A stretch of 63,071 bases of DNA, taken from NCBI GenBank assembly GCA_025454405.1, contig JALOON010000022.1, positions 1-63,071 of the forward strand, in the 5' to 3' direction. Below are positions 34,333 to 42,870 of this stretch, piece by piece. The notes under the pieces were generated by a model. That model did no database searches, was not told the DNA's origin, and saw only the letters and a program-made list of their open reading frames with translations. The translations under genes were made by a program, and so were the position numbers. Every line of letters starts with the position of its first letter. Position 1 is the first letter of the stretch. Source of the stretch: Oscillatoriaceae cyanobacterium Prado104. GTDB taxonomy: Bacteria > Cyanobacteriota > Cyanobacteriia > Cyanobacteriales > Microcoleaceae.

Positions 34333-35661
34333 ATGATGCAGCATTGGTATGGGCAACTGGGCGATCGGGTAAGCCAAAGCATTTATCAACGCTTGCCCGC
34401 TTTCAAATCGCGCAATTTTCGCCTCTTATTTGGAGGTCAATTACTGTCGATGTCGGGTACATTCATGACCCAACAGTTGACCATTCCCTGGCTGATTTAC
34501 GATTTAACTCGTTCCCCTTGGTTGTTAGGATTGTCCGGATTTCTGCAATTTTTGCCCACATTATTATTGATTCCCTTTTCCGGCGTTTTGGCCGATCGCT
34601 GGAGTCGGCGAGATCTATTGATGCTGGTGCAAGTGTTGGGAATTAGCATCTCCATTACCTTAACAATCCTCAGTTTTTTGGATGCACTCACCTTTCCCTC
34701 CCTGCTGATCCTGAGTGTCTTGAACGGGATGTTGAAGGGGTTGGATATGCCGGTGCGCCATACCATCGTGACTGAAACGGTGGAGAATCGCGCCGATTGG
34801 AGCAATGCGATCGCCCTCAATTCGGTGATGCTGAGTTCGTCTACTCTATTGGGTCCCGCCGTGGGGGGACTCCTGATTGCCTTCGGCAGCGTCAGCTATT
34901 GCTTCCTGTACGATAGCCTGACTTACATCGCGGCGATCGTGACGCTGAAAGCCATCCGGATTCAACCCACTCACACCACAACTGCCGAGGGTAATAACAC
35001 CTGGCAGCAGTTACGGGAAGGTTTCGAGTATATCTGTGCCGTGCAGCCAATTCGCGCTATCTTGCTGACGATCGCCCTTCAAGGCTTAGTTGGGCTATCC
35101 TACATCGCGCTGTTGCCTGTCTTTGCTACGGACATTTTGCACGGGAATGCCAGCACTATGGCGATATTGAGTACGGCCGGACCGATCGGGTCTATATCTG
35201 CCTGTCTTTATCTCAGCTTGCGTCGGGGACTCTTGGGGTTAGAACGTTTGATTCTGTTATCTCAAGGGGCGATCGGGATCGGGCTGATCGGCTTCGCCCT
35301 GTCTAAAACGATTGGGTTGTCCCTCCCGATACTGCTGGTAGTGGGGGGCTTCAAGATCCTGCACATCGCATCCAGCAATACGATTATTCAAACCCTGGCT
35401 GCAGATGATAAGCGGGGCAGAGTGATGAGTTTTTATGCGCTAGCGATGGTGGGGATGATGCCGTTTGGCAATTTGTTGGCAGGCACGTTGGCTCAAGCCG
35501 TGGGTGCGCCCGGTGCGTTGATTGTTTGCGGTTCCGCTTGCATCTTGGGTACGATTTGGTTCTCTTCCCAAGTGCCATTGGTGACGCACTGGATTAAGCA
35601 AGAAACCAATCATCCGGAATCGATGGGCGAAAATACCAAGCAAAAGTTAAGAATCTTGTAG
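34333..35661 (+). CDS. MFS exporter, EntS-like
   Basis: 442 aa from ATG 34333; a GTG frame from 34228 overlaps the SDR stop and adds 35 polar residues unlike the family. About twelve membrane helices. FKSRNFRLLFGGQLLSMSGT at the start, GVLADRWSRRDLL (the A-type loop) and ADDKRGRVMSFYALAMVGM are shared with the two other MFS proteins at 39982 and 47608. The family includes enterobactin exporter EntS and macrolide exporters. Probably expels a product or toxic intermediate. Closest to the copy at 47608 by eye. Confidence 0.87.
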   Translation: MMQHWYGQLGDRVSQSIYQRLPAFKSRNFRLLFGGQLLSMSGTFMTQQLTIPWLIYDLTRSPWLLGLSGFLQFLPTLLLIPFSGVLADRWSRRDLLMLVQVLGISISITLTILSFLDALTFPSLLILSVLNGMLKGLDMPVRHTIVTETVENRADWSNAIALNSVMLSSSTLLGPAVGGLLIAFGSVSYCFLYDSLTYIAAIVTLKAIRIQPTHTTTAEGNNTWQQLREGFEYICAVQPIRAILLTIALQGLVGLSYIALLPVFATDILHGNASTMAILSTAGPIGSISACLYLSLRRGLLGLERLILLSQGAIGIGLIGFALSKTIGLSLPILLVVGGFKILHIASSNTIIQTLAADDKRGRVMSFYALAMVGMMPFGNLLAGTLAQAVGAPGALIVCGSACILGTIWFSSQVPLVTHWIKQETNHPESMGENTKQKLRIL

Positions 35662-35728
35662 AGGGTGTAGCTCCTTGTGCGGATTCCGCTATACTTGGCC
35701 CGGTAAAAAACTCCAAATAAGTTGAACT

Positions 35729-36821
35729 ATGTTTGCCGTCAAGCGAGCGCTCAAGCTAAATAATAGAGAAGTGACCTTGATGGCAAAGCACGCAGGATTC
35801 CGACGGGTAGTATTTAACTTTGGGTTAAGTTTGCGGACTCAAATGTATAGCGAAGGGCAGTTTACAGACTCAAAGGTGATTGACGAAGTTAAAAAAGTTC
35901 TTACTAATTACGTCAAGAAGCAGCCGGAATTTGATTGGATGAACCAATTGTCTAGCCGAGTTTATCAAAACGCCTCGATCGATTTGAAAGATGCGTTTAG
36001 TCGATATCGTTCGGGAAAAGCAGGTCATCCGAAATTCGCCCTTCGCCGAGACGGTCAATCTTTTACGGTTGATTCATCTAATGGCAAAGTTCTACTAAAA
36101 GCTGGAAATACTATCAAGATTCCCACGCTGGGAACTTTTCGGCTCTCCGAAGCCCTAGAATGCGGTTATGTGTCTCAAACTTTTACGATTTCAAAAGAAG
36201 GAAATCGCTGGGAGAGTTTCTTTTTGCGTTGATGCAGAACGTCTCCCGGTTCAACAGCCGTCATGTTCTGTAGGAATTGACATCGGTATTAAGTCATTTG
36301 CCACGCTGTCAACTCAACAGGTTTTTGATGCACCAAAGCCGTTGCAGCAAGCGACAACCAAGCTTGCCACTTTGCAACGCAAAGCTTCAAAACAGGTAAA
36401 AGGCTCTCAAAACCAGCGCAAAACCTACAACAAAATCCGTCGGCTCCATGCACGGATAGCTCGGATTCGTTTAGATTTCCTCCACAAGTTAACAACTTAT
36501 CTAGCTCAAACTTTTCAGCTAATTAAGATTGAAAACTTGAATGTTCAAGGAATGATGGCGAACCATAAGTTAGCTGGAGCAATATCTGACTTGGGATTTT
36601 ACGAGTTCAAGCGTCAACTCGATTATAAGTGTAAAATGTATGGGGCAAATTTAGTGCTGGTAGACCAATGGTTCCCCAGCACTAAAACTTGCTCTAATTG
36701 CGGCACGAAAAAAGATATGCCATTAAGCGTTCGGACTTTTGACTGTCCTACTTGTGGCAGCTCTTTAGATCGCGATCTAAATGCCAGTTTAAATATTTTA
36801 AACTGGGAACCCTCGGCTTGA
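35729..36821 (+). pseudogene. tnpB: IS200/IS605-type tnpB, frameshifted
   Basis: Two overlapping frames make one TnpB: 35729-36232 (KLNNREVTLMAKHAGFRR start, then YRSGKAGHPKF) and the continuation to 36821 with the RuvC-like Asp in VGIDIGIKSFATLS, Glu in IKIENLNVQGM, zinc finger CSNCG...CPTCG and Asp in DRDLNAS. They disagree near 36195-36205, where GNRWE should continue VSFCVDAE; one extra base (the G of GAGAG) would explain it. No tnpA is adjacent. TnpB proteins are RNA-guided nucleases, and this one is broken. A hairpin CCCTCGGCTTGAGGG right at the stop may be the start of the transposon right end. Confidence 0.88.
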
Positions 36822-36956
36822 GGGGGATAGCCTGCTTATCTTGGGATTAGCCGTCTACCCAACAGCGCAGGAAGTAAACTCCGAATTGTATCTAAAGATG
36901 GCTTTAGATAGGTTTAGATAAGTTTTACGAAGCAGCCAAGATTTTATGAGACAGAT

Positions 36957-37712
36957 TTAAGCCGTCTGAAGTTTCTGTTGGAACAATTCCAAAACTTTGT
37001 TCCAAGCATCAGCAGCGGCTTCTGCATTGTAGCTACTGCGCCGATCGCAAAAAAAGCCGTGACCTGCGTTGTAGCGAAAAATGCTATGAGGAATTTGGTG
37101 TTTGTTTAATTCCGCTTCAATTTGGTCAACTTGAGTCAACGGAATTCCCGCGTCTTGTTCGCCGAAAAATGCGTACAAAGTCCCCTTGATTTCAGGCGTG
37201 CGAGTAATCGTAGGATCGCCACCGCCAGGAGTCGAATTTGGAATCCCGCCGCCATAAAAAGATGCTGTGGCTTTAATTTCTGGTAGGGTGGCAGCTAGGT
37301 AAACGACGTGACCGCCAAAACAGAAACCTATCGTGCCGATCGCATCTTCTTTCACCTTGGGTAGGGTTTTTAAATAAGCGATCGCAGCCTGAATATCGCT
37401 CAATAATTCATCGGCTTTGGTTTGCTCTTTATATTTCCTACCAATCTCGATATCTTCTGGGGTGTATCCCGCTTCAAAACCAGGAGCAATCCGTTGATAA
37501 ATCGCAGGCGCGATCGCAACATATCCCTCCTTTGCCAATCGTTCGGTTACATCCCGAATGTGAGCATTGACCCCAAAGATTTCCTGGATCGCGATAATGG
37601 CTGGGAAAGTCCCCTCCTTTGTCGGTTCAGCTAAGTAAGCATCAATTTGCAGATCGCCGTTGGGGATTTTAACGGAAGTCGTGCGAATGGTATCAATTGC
37701 TGTTTTGGTCAT
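36957..37712 (-). CDS. Dienelactone hydrolase family protein
   Basis: 251 aa from ATG 37712; a longer frame would run into the operator-like palindrome. Alpha/beta hydrolase with the dienelactone-hydrolase nucleophile in GTIGFCFGGHVVYLA (Cys, not Ser), acid Asp in AFFGEQDAGIP, and His in NAGHGFFCDRRSSY. The N-terminal IQEIFGVNAHIRDVTERLA is the family hallmark. These cytoplasmic enzymes open lactones or thioesters. It is divergent from the acetyltransferase at 37907, and the 28-bp site at 37795-37822 lies between their starts, so both may be controlled by the same regulator. Confidence 0.9.
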   Translation of the reverse strand: MTKTAIDTIRTTSVKIPNGDLQIDAYLAEPTKEGTFPAIIAIQEIFGVNAHIRDVTERLAKEGYVAIAPAIYQRIAPGFEAGYTPEDIEIGRKYKEQTKADELLSDIQAAIAYLKTLPKVKEDAIGTIGFCFGGHVVYLAATLPEIKATASFYGGGIPNSTPGGGDPTITRTPEIKGTLYAFFGEQDAGIPLTQVDQIEAELNKHQIPHSIFRYNAGHGFFCDRRSSYNAEAAADAWNKVLELFQQKLQTA

Positions 37713-37794
37713 CCCATTTTTCCTTACAAATGACCTGTTAGCGCGTCGCCTATCTCTGATTCGAGAGTAGGCTTTTAACGCTATCTCTGTTATA

Positions 37795-37822
37795 ATACAG
37801 TAATCTAATCGATTTACTGTAT
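37795..37822. promoter_or_regulatory. 28-bp operator-like palindrome (site 5), divergent promoter
   Basis: ATACAGTAA, spacer TCTAATCGAT, TTACTGTAT: a perfect 9-bp inverted repeat. It lies 83 bp before the dienelactone hydrolase start (minus) and 85 bp before the acetyltransferase start (plus), almost exactly central. TATAAT at 37791-37796 overlaps its left arm. Confidence 0.75.
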
Positions 37823-37906
37823 TTACCAATATAGTATGTCACGACCTCTCTAAAAAAGCAAGTTTTTTCGTCATAAAATTAGAGATTTTCTAAGGATTGT
37901 ATTGCG

Positions 37907-38506
37907 ATGAAAGCCACCATTAGACTAGCCAAAGAAAGCGATGCGTTACCCATGTTGGCAATTTATGCACCTCTGGTTCGCGAAACGTCAATTTCCTTTG
38001 AAGTAGAGCCACCCAGCGAAACAGAATTTCGACAGCGCATCCAGGAACATCAGACACAATTTCCTTGGTTGGTTTGCGAAATCGACGAAGAAGTTTTGGG
38101 GTATGCCGGCGCGATTCCTTACTTTCCCCGTGATGCTTATCAATGGTCTGTCCGATCGTTCGTATATGTGAGTATTGAGCATCGAAGAAAAGGAGTTGCT
38201 AAAGCCTTGTATACATCTCTGTTCAAATTGCTACAACTTCAGAGATTTTATAACGTTTATGCCGCGATCGCTTTACCCAATCCAGCCAGCGTGGCGCTTC
38301 ACGAAAGTATTGGTTTTTCGTCCATTGGTATTTTTCAATCGGCTGGGTATAAATTAGGTAAATGGCACGATGTGGGGTGGTGGCAATTGTTTCTACAACG
38401 CGATCGCGCCAAGTCTGTCAATCAACCCCTTTCTTTACAAAAAGCTCAGACTTTGTCACTGTGGGATAAAGCGTTAAACAGGGGTCTTCCCCTGCTGCAA
38501 GTTTGA
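37907..38506 (+). CDS. GNAT acetyltransferase, phosphinothricin-acetyltransferase-like
   Basis: 199 aa. IRLAKESDALPMLAIYAPLV, TSISFEVEPPSETEF and the acetyl-CoA loop HRRKGVAKALYTSLF, followed by NPASVALHESIGFSSIG and KLGKWHDVGWWQ, mark the Pat/Bar/YncA group. Members acetylate phosphinothricin, methionine sulfone or sulfoximine and arsinothricin. Given the island, a sulfur analogue such as methionine sulfone is an attractive substrate but is inference. Operator-like site 5 lies 85 bp upstream. About 25 residues follow the usual domain end. Confidence 0.87.
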   Translation: MKATIRLAKESDALPMLAIYAPLVRETSISFEVEPPSETEFRQRIQEHQTQFPWLVCEIDEEVLGYAGAIPYFPRDAYQWSVRSFVYVSIEHRRKGVAKALYTSLFKLLQLQRFYNVYAAIALPNPASVALHESIGFSSIGIFQSAGYKLGKWHDVGWWQLFLQRDRAKSVNQPLSLQKAQTLSLWDKALNRGLPLLQV

Positions 38507-38571
38507 GGACAAGAGTCGTTGTTGAAAAATTTTTCAATCAATAGTTACGCATCACAACAGGAAGGACGACC

Positions 38572-38871
38572 ATGAGCCAAATTCTTGATTCTTTAACGAC
38601 TGACCGGGAACACAAAATTCTCTGTGGCTATACAAATAGCACTCCTCAAATCCAAATCGTTCGGATTTCAAATATTGCTAATTGGTATTTTGAACGAGTC
38701 GCTTTTCCAGGAGAACGGCTTTTGTTTGAAGCTTTACCGGAAGCGCAATTAGAGATCCATGTGGGTACAAATATCACTGCTATTTTAGCTGATAAAATTC
38801 CCTGTTTGCGTTTACAAATTCATGCGTTTCTGCCCCACGATCGCCCAGAACATTCCATCTGGGGCGACTAA
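38572..38871 (+). CDS. DUF1830 protein
   Basis: 99 aa. The block ILCGYTNSTPQIQIVRISNI, then NWYFERVAFPGERLLFEALP and AQLEIHVGT is the cyanobacterial DUF1830 domain, of unknown function. The ribosome-binding site is GGAAGG eight bases before ATG. The last 20 codons overlap the 3' end of the convergent VOC gene by 60 bp, with both reading frames apparently real. The domain is found almost only in cyanobacteria, which supports the host assignment. Confidence 0.88.
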   Translation: MSQILDSLTTDREHKILCGYTNSTPQIQIVRISNIANWYFERVAFPGERLLFEALPEAQLEIHVGTNITAILADKIPCLRLQIHAFLPHDRPEHSIWGD

Positions 38872-39798
38872 CCCGAAAGAGGGTTCGCCAAATTCATTAG
38901 GCATAATTGGCGTAATATTGGTGGCGGCGCTGTGGATGACGCGATCGCGAAAAGCAGCGATATCCTCAACTTTATAGGTGAACAGACACAATCCTAAAGA
39001 ACCTGGTTGAGCAAATTCGCGTTTGTCTGGGGTGGAATAGAGGGGAGTGTAGACTTGCAGGACACCGGCGATCGCTTTGGGTGAAGAGAAAGCTGAAAGA
39101 TAAAATTCTTGCCCTTCTTCTAACATCAAAGTTTGGCGGGTAGAGAGTTTAGCCGCACCGGAAATTTTGCCGTTCCACTCCTGCGGCACCAGTCCAAATA
39201 CTTCTGAATAGAAAGAACTAAAGGCACGATCGGAAATCACAATACTAGCGTGAGTTCCTTCGCTTACTCCCAGAGGAGAATTTGGCTCAATCGTGCCGTA
39301 ACCGGAGCGATTATAGTTGTATCGTTGAAAAAATGCTTGCCGTGTTTCTGCGCCAATCGCAAACATTTCTCGCACCCCGACAAAGCGATGATAAAACCCC
39401 GTTGCTGGATTGCCTATCCCTTCAATAGCGCGGACGGGTTCGGTATAAATCCAGTTTTCTCCACATTCTTTATCGTCAGCAAAAGCATCGGCGATCGCAT
39501 AAATATCTTTCACCAACGAAGCAACCCAGCGACTTCCCTCTACCATTGGCAAAGTATAGCCTAGACCTTCGTTACGAGGCTCTGACCACGACATAATTCG
39601 CACTAAACCATGCCCGGAAGATTTGCCATTTTGCAGTCTAACTGAGATCAGATTCGAGCCGTGACTGTAAAGCTTTTCAGATGATTCTGGGAAGAGTTTT
39701 CCCATCTTCACCACTCGATAGTCCATCTCGATCCAATATTTCAGCGCAGCACCAATATTCTTGGTTCCAAAACAATTTTCAAAAATCCCACTAATCAT
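38812..39798 (-). CDS. Two-domain VOC (glyoxalase/dioxygenase fold) protein
   Basis: 328 aa. Two beta-alpha-beta-beta-beta modules can be made out; the second contains SEGTHASIVISDRAFSSFYS, SEVFGLVPQEWNGKI, GLCLFTYKVEDIAAFRDRVI and the terminal EPSFGLVAPDGMFWAIVGQK. The VOC superfamily covers glyoxalases, extradiol dioxygenases and resistance proteins, and the metal ligands are not obvious enough here to pick one. The last 20 codons are antisense to the end of the DUF1830 gene. A similar two-domain arrangement is seen in some oxidoreductase partners. Function unknown. Confidence 0.75.
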   Translation of the reverse strand: MISGIFENCFGTKNIGAALKYWIEMDYRVVKMGKLFPESSEKLYSHGSNLISVRLQNGKSSGHGLVRIMSWSEPRNEGLGYTLPMVEGSRWVASLVKDIYAIADAFADDKECGENWIYTEPVRAIEGIGNPATGFYHRFVGVREMFAIGAETRQAFFQRYNYNRSGYGTIEPNSPLGVSEGTHASIVISDRAFSSFYSEVFGLVPQEWNGKISGAAKLSTRQTLMLEEGQEFYLSAFSSPKAIAGVLQVYTPLYSTPDKREFAQPGSLGLCLFTYKVEDIAAFRDRVIHSAATNITPIMPNEFGEPSFGLVAPDGMFWAIVGQKRMNL

Positions 39799-39899
39799 AA
39801 AAATGTTGTTGATTTTGAAAAAAAATCAATAGTTTTAAAGCATGTCGAGTGTAGGAGATATGGTTGCTTATTTTCCGAGAATAAAATGAAAGTGCCACC

Positions 39900-39985
39900 A
39901 CACCCAACACCCAACACCTAACACCCAACACCTAACACCTAACACCTAACACCTAACACCTAACACCTAACACCTAACACCCTAA
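39900..39985. repeat. Tandem heptamer CCTAACA array
   Basis: About ten units of CCTAACA with early variants (CCCAACA), ending just before the MFS stop codon at 39982. A typical cyanobacterial short tandem repeat array. Confidence 0.8.
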
Positions 39986-41214
39986 CCCTCTTGCAGCGAA
40001 CCCAACTTGCGAATTTCAGGCCAAATCAAAGCCACAGCCAACACCACAGCAATCGTGCCAATTCCGCCACCTACCACAGAGACAACTGGGCCAAATATTG
40101 CCGCGACAAAGCCAGATTCAAACCCACCTAACTCGTTAGAAGTACTAATAAAAACGCTGTTAACGGCAGAGACTCGACCGCGCAAATAATCGGGGGTACG
40201 CACCTGCACGAGGGTATGGCGAATCACGACGCTGATATTGTCCAACGCACCGCTGAGGGCCAGCATCGCCAGGGACAGCCAAAACGATCGCGACAGACCA
40301 AAAACAATCGTGACGACACCGAACCCCGCCACCGACCACAGCAGCGCCTTTCCAGCCTTTTTCATCGGTGGCAAATAAGCCAATCCGATCGCCATCAGCA
40401 GCGCCCCAATCGAAGGTGCCGCACGCAACCATCCTAAGCCTTCTGGGCCAACTTGCAAGATATCTTTGGCGAAAATCGGTAGGAGGGTAACCGCACCCCC
40501 CAGCAGCACGGCAAATAAATCTAGGGCGATCGCCGCTAAAATAATCTGATTTTGCCAAACAAAATGAAGACCTGCTGCTAAAGTTTTCAGCGAGGTTTCT
40601 TCTGTTACGCGCACTGCTTGCTGACCCGAAATTAGCGCGATCGCACCGAAACAGGCAAAGGCTAAAATTGCGTCAAAAATATACACCCCGGTGGCGCTTT
40701 TTTGCACCGCAATTGCCAAACCTCCAATCGCTGGCCCCACCACCGAAGCTAACTGATAAGCGCTGCTATTCCAAGTTGCCGCATTGCTGAAAATAGGGAG
40801 AGGAACCAATTGGGGTAGCAGCGCATCGCTGGCAGGTTTATTAAATGCTCTGGCAACACCACTCAATAGCAAGCAAGTGTAGATTAAGAAAATTGAACCC
40901 TGGGTATAAGAGAGAACTGCTAAACCCAGGGAACAAATAGCCAGCATCACTTGAGTAAACAAAACCGTGCGTTGGCGATCGCGCCGATCCGCAATGTGAC
41001 CCGCAGGCAATGTCAATAATATTACAGGTAATACCTGTACCAACCCAATCCCCCCCAGCACCAGTGCCGAGCCAGTGCGTTCGTACAGTTCCCATCCAAT
41101 CGCCACGCTCTGCATCTGGTAGCCTGTGCTAGAAAGCACATTACCAATGAAAAATAAGCGGTAATTATTGAAACGCAGCGCTGCAAAAGGGTCGTGCAAT
41201 CGAGATTTGGACAT
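39982..41214 (-). CDS. MFS exporter, EntS-like
   Basis: 410 aa, about twelve membrane helices. DPFAALRFNNYRLFFIGNVL at the N-terminus, LPAGHIADRRDRQRTVLFTQ (A-type loop), ARAFNKPASDALLPQLVP and RTPDYLRGRVSAVNSVFI are the MFS_3/EntS signatures. The stop overlaps the tandem heptamer array, so the last residues (KLGSLQEG) are just outside it. It starts 6 bp after the D-2-hydroxyacid dehydrogenase stop and is probably cotranscribed. Substrate unknown; export of a hydroxyacid or its oxidation product would fit the neighbour. Confidence 0.88.
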   Translation of the reverse strand: MSKSRLHDPFAALRFNNYRLFFIGNVLSSTGYQMQSVAIGWELYERTGSALVLGGIGLVQVLPVILLTLPAGHIADRRDRQRTVLFTQVMLAICSLGLAVLSYTQGSIFLIYTCLLLSGVARAFNKPASDALLPQLVPLPIFSNAATWNSSAYQLASVVGPAIGGLAIAVQKSATGVYIFDAILAFACFGAIALISGQQAVRVTEETSLKTLAAGLHFVWQNQIILAAIALDLFAVLLGGAVTLLPIFAKDILQVGPEGLGWLRAAPSIGALLMAIGLAYLPPMKKAGKALLWSVAGFGVVTIVFGLSRSFWLSLAMLALSGALDNISVVIRHTLVQVRTPDYLRGRVSAVNSVFISTSNELGGFESGFVAAIFGPVVSVVGGGIGTIAVVLAVALIWPEIRKLGSLQEG

Positions 41215-41220
41215 ATTTCT

Positions 41221-42168
41221 TCAATACCCTGCCGTCCTATCCACCACATTCCGCAGGGGTTCCCCGTTGCGGTAGCGCGTCAAATTCTGCAAAAACAATT
41301 CGATCGAACGCTGAACCGAACGCGGCGAAAAACCCGTGCAGTGAGGCGTGACAAAGAGATTCGGCAATGACCAAAAAGGACTGTCTGATGGTAGCGGTTC
41401 CGCGACAAATGTGTCTAATGCTGCCCCGGCAATCCAGCCTTCACTGAGAGCGGTCAGCAATGCAGGTTCATCGACAATCGCACCGCGAGCGATATTAATC
41501 AAGTAAGCAGACGGACGCATGGCACGCAAAGCAGATTCGTCGATTAACCCCTTGGTTTCCGAGGTTAGGGGCGTAGCAATTACTACATAGTCAGCATCGG
41601 GAATCAGCGATCGCCACTCATCTACCCCCACCACGCGATCAAAATTCGGCAGCGGTTCCGGATGTCGGCGACTGCCCCAAATTTTCATCCCAAAAGCTTT
41701 AGCACGGGAGGCAATTTCTTGACCGATTCCACCCGCACCAATAATTAATAAAGTCGCCTCGAACAACTCTTGCATTGGCAAGCCTTTCAACCAGTAATGC
41801 TCATCTTGTAAAGCATACAATTTCGGCAGGTTTTTGGCATGAGCCAATATAAAAGTAATGACAAATTCCGCAATCGGAATTCCATGAACGCCCGCCCCAT
41901 TAGTCAGGATCAAATCCCGTTCCAAATAAATCGGCGTCAGGATATGATTCACCCCCGCATTAGGCGCATGATGCCAACGCAGTTTAGGTGCGGCTGCCAA
42001 CACTTTATGCAGAGTTGTGCTTTTGAGATAAAACCAACTCAAATAAACTTCAGCATCCCCTGCATCGCCGTCCAGATTGCCTTCACCATCGACACGCACC
42101 ACCGCCGCATCAGATGGTAAATGCGACTCAATTTCCGCTGCTACCTCGATCGGTAGAATCAGTTTCAC
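41221..42168 (-). CDS. D-isomer-specific 2-hydroxyacid dehydrogenase
   Basis: 315 aa. NAD-binding motif LLIIGAGGIGQEIA (about 140), catalytic Arg in NIARGAIVDEPALL (about 225), Glu in AEPLPSDSPFW, and His in LFVTPHCTGFSPRS. It oxidises or reduces D-2-hydroxyacids or their keto forms. Lys/Arg residues after the second strand (WGSRRHPEP) suggest NADP use. As part of the island it might act on 3-sulfolactate or a related acid, but this is inference. First gene of the pair with the MFS exporter. Confidence 0.9.
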   Translation of the reverse strand: MKLILPIEVAAEIESHLPSDAAVVRVDGEGNLDGDAGDAEVYLSWFYLKSTTLHKVLAAAPKLRWHHAPNAGVNHILTPIYLERDLILTNGAGVHGIPIAEFVITFILAHAKNLPKLYALQDEHYWLKGLPMQELFEATLLIIGAGGIGQEIASRAKAFGMKIWGSRRHPEPLPNFDRVVGVDEWRSLIPDADYVVIATPLTSETKGLIDESALRAMRPSAYLINIARGAIVDEPALLTALSEGWIAGAALDTFVAEPLPSDSPFWSLPNLFVTPHCTGFSPRSVQRSIELFLQNLTRYRNGEPLRNVVDRTAGY

Positions 42169-42270
42169 AACTTTCTACTCCCGCAATAAATGATTCAATT
42201 CCCAGCTTTACAGCTAGATTTAAAAACTATCCGATCGGTTAATTTCCTCCCTTATAGGTAGAAGATTATC

Positions 42271-42338
42271 TACTTCTTCCTTCTTCTTCCTTCTTCTTCC
42301 TTCTTCTTCCTTCGTGTCCTTCGCGCCTTCGTGGTTCA
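42271..42338. repeat. Tandem decamer TTCTTCTTCC plus dispersed repeat
   Basis: About four copies of TTCTTCTTCC run into TTCGTGTCCTTCGCGCCTTC then GTGGTTCAA, a dispersed repeat also found within the arylsulfatase 5' end and, inverted, near 3184. Confidence 0.75.
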
Positions 42339-42384
42339 ATACTAATTTCTCCGTCTCAAAACAAGTAAAAACCGACTCCTTGTT

Positions 42385-42714
42385 CTACTTCATTTGCTTG
42401 AGAATTTGGAAAGTCGAATCTTGTTTGGCACCATTCGTATTTCCGCGACCCCAACCGATATTTTTACGATAGCTACCGAGAAGTCCAGCTTCAGCCAGAG
42501 CCTTTTCATCCACTGATGCCAACGGTTCTACATCGGGGGCAACATAAAGAGCATCAACCGGACAATACAACTCGCACATGAAACAGGTTTGACAGTCGCT
42601 TTGTCTGGCAATTTTGGGCGGCGCATTTGGCACGCTGTCAAATACATTTGTGGGGCAAACACTGACGCAGAGATTACACTTAATGCAACGCGATTCGCTG
42701 ACTAATTCAATCAC
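42385..42714 (-). CDS. 2x[4Fe-4S] ferredoxin (AprB-like partner 2)
   Basis: 109 aa. Cluster motifs CIKCNLCVSVCP and CQTCFMCELYCP, then VDALYVAP, as in the ferredoxin at 25981, which it matches over most of its length including the unusual tail GSYRKNIGWGRGN. Its flavoprotein gene lies 156 bp upstream on the same strand; the gap contains a TTTTGGATTTTAGA repeat and a CCCTCCCCTT/AAGGGGAGGG hairpin (about 42829-42852) that could reduce read-through and set the ferredoxin level. Confidence 0.9.
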   Translation of the reverse strand: MIELVSESRCIKCNLCVSVCPTNVFDSVPNAPPKIARQSDCQTCFMCELYCPVDALYVAPDVEPLASVDEKALAEAGLLGSYRKNIGWGRGNTNGAKQDSTFQILKQMK

Positions 42715-42870
42715 ACAAACCCTCCGATTTTGGATTTTAGATTTTGGATTTTAGATTGGGTTCTTTCCTTCGTTTCTCTCGTTTTCTATAGCTTGTCTAA
42801 ATGAGTCGTAAAGTTTTTACCCCACCCCAACCCTCCCCTTACTAAGGGGAGGGAGCAAGAAAGACAAAGA

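Noticed and set aside
39900..39985. Tandem heptamer arrays (also 14248, 42271, 49136) as CRISPR
   Set aside because: Units are 7-10 bp and directly joined, with no spacers.
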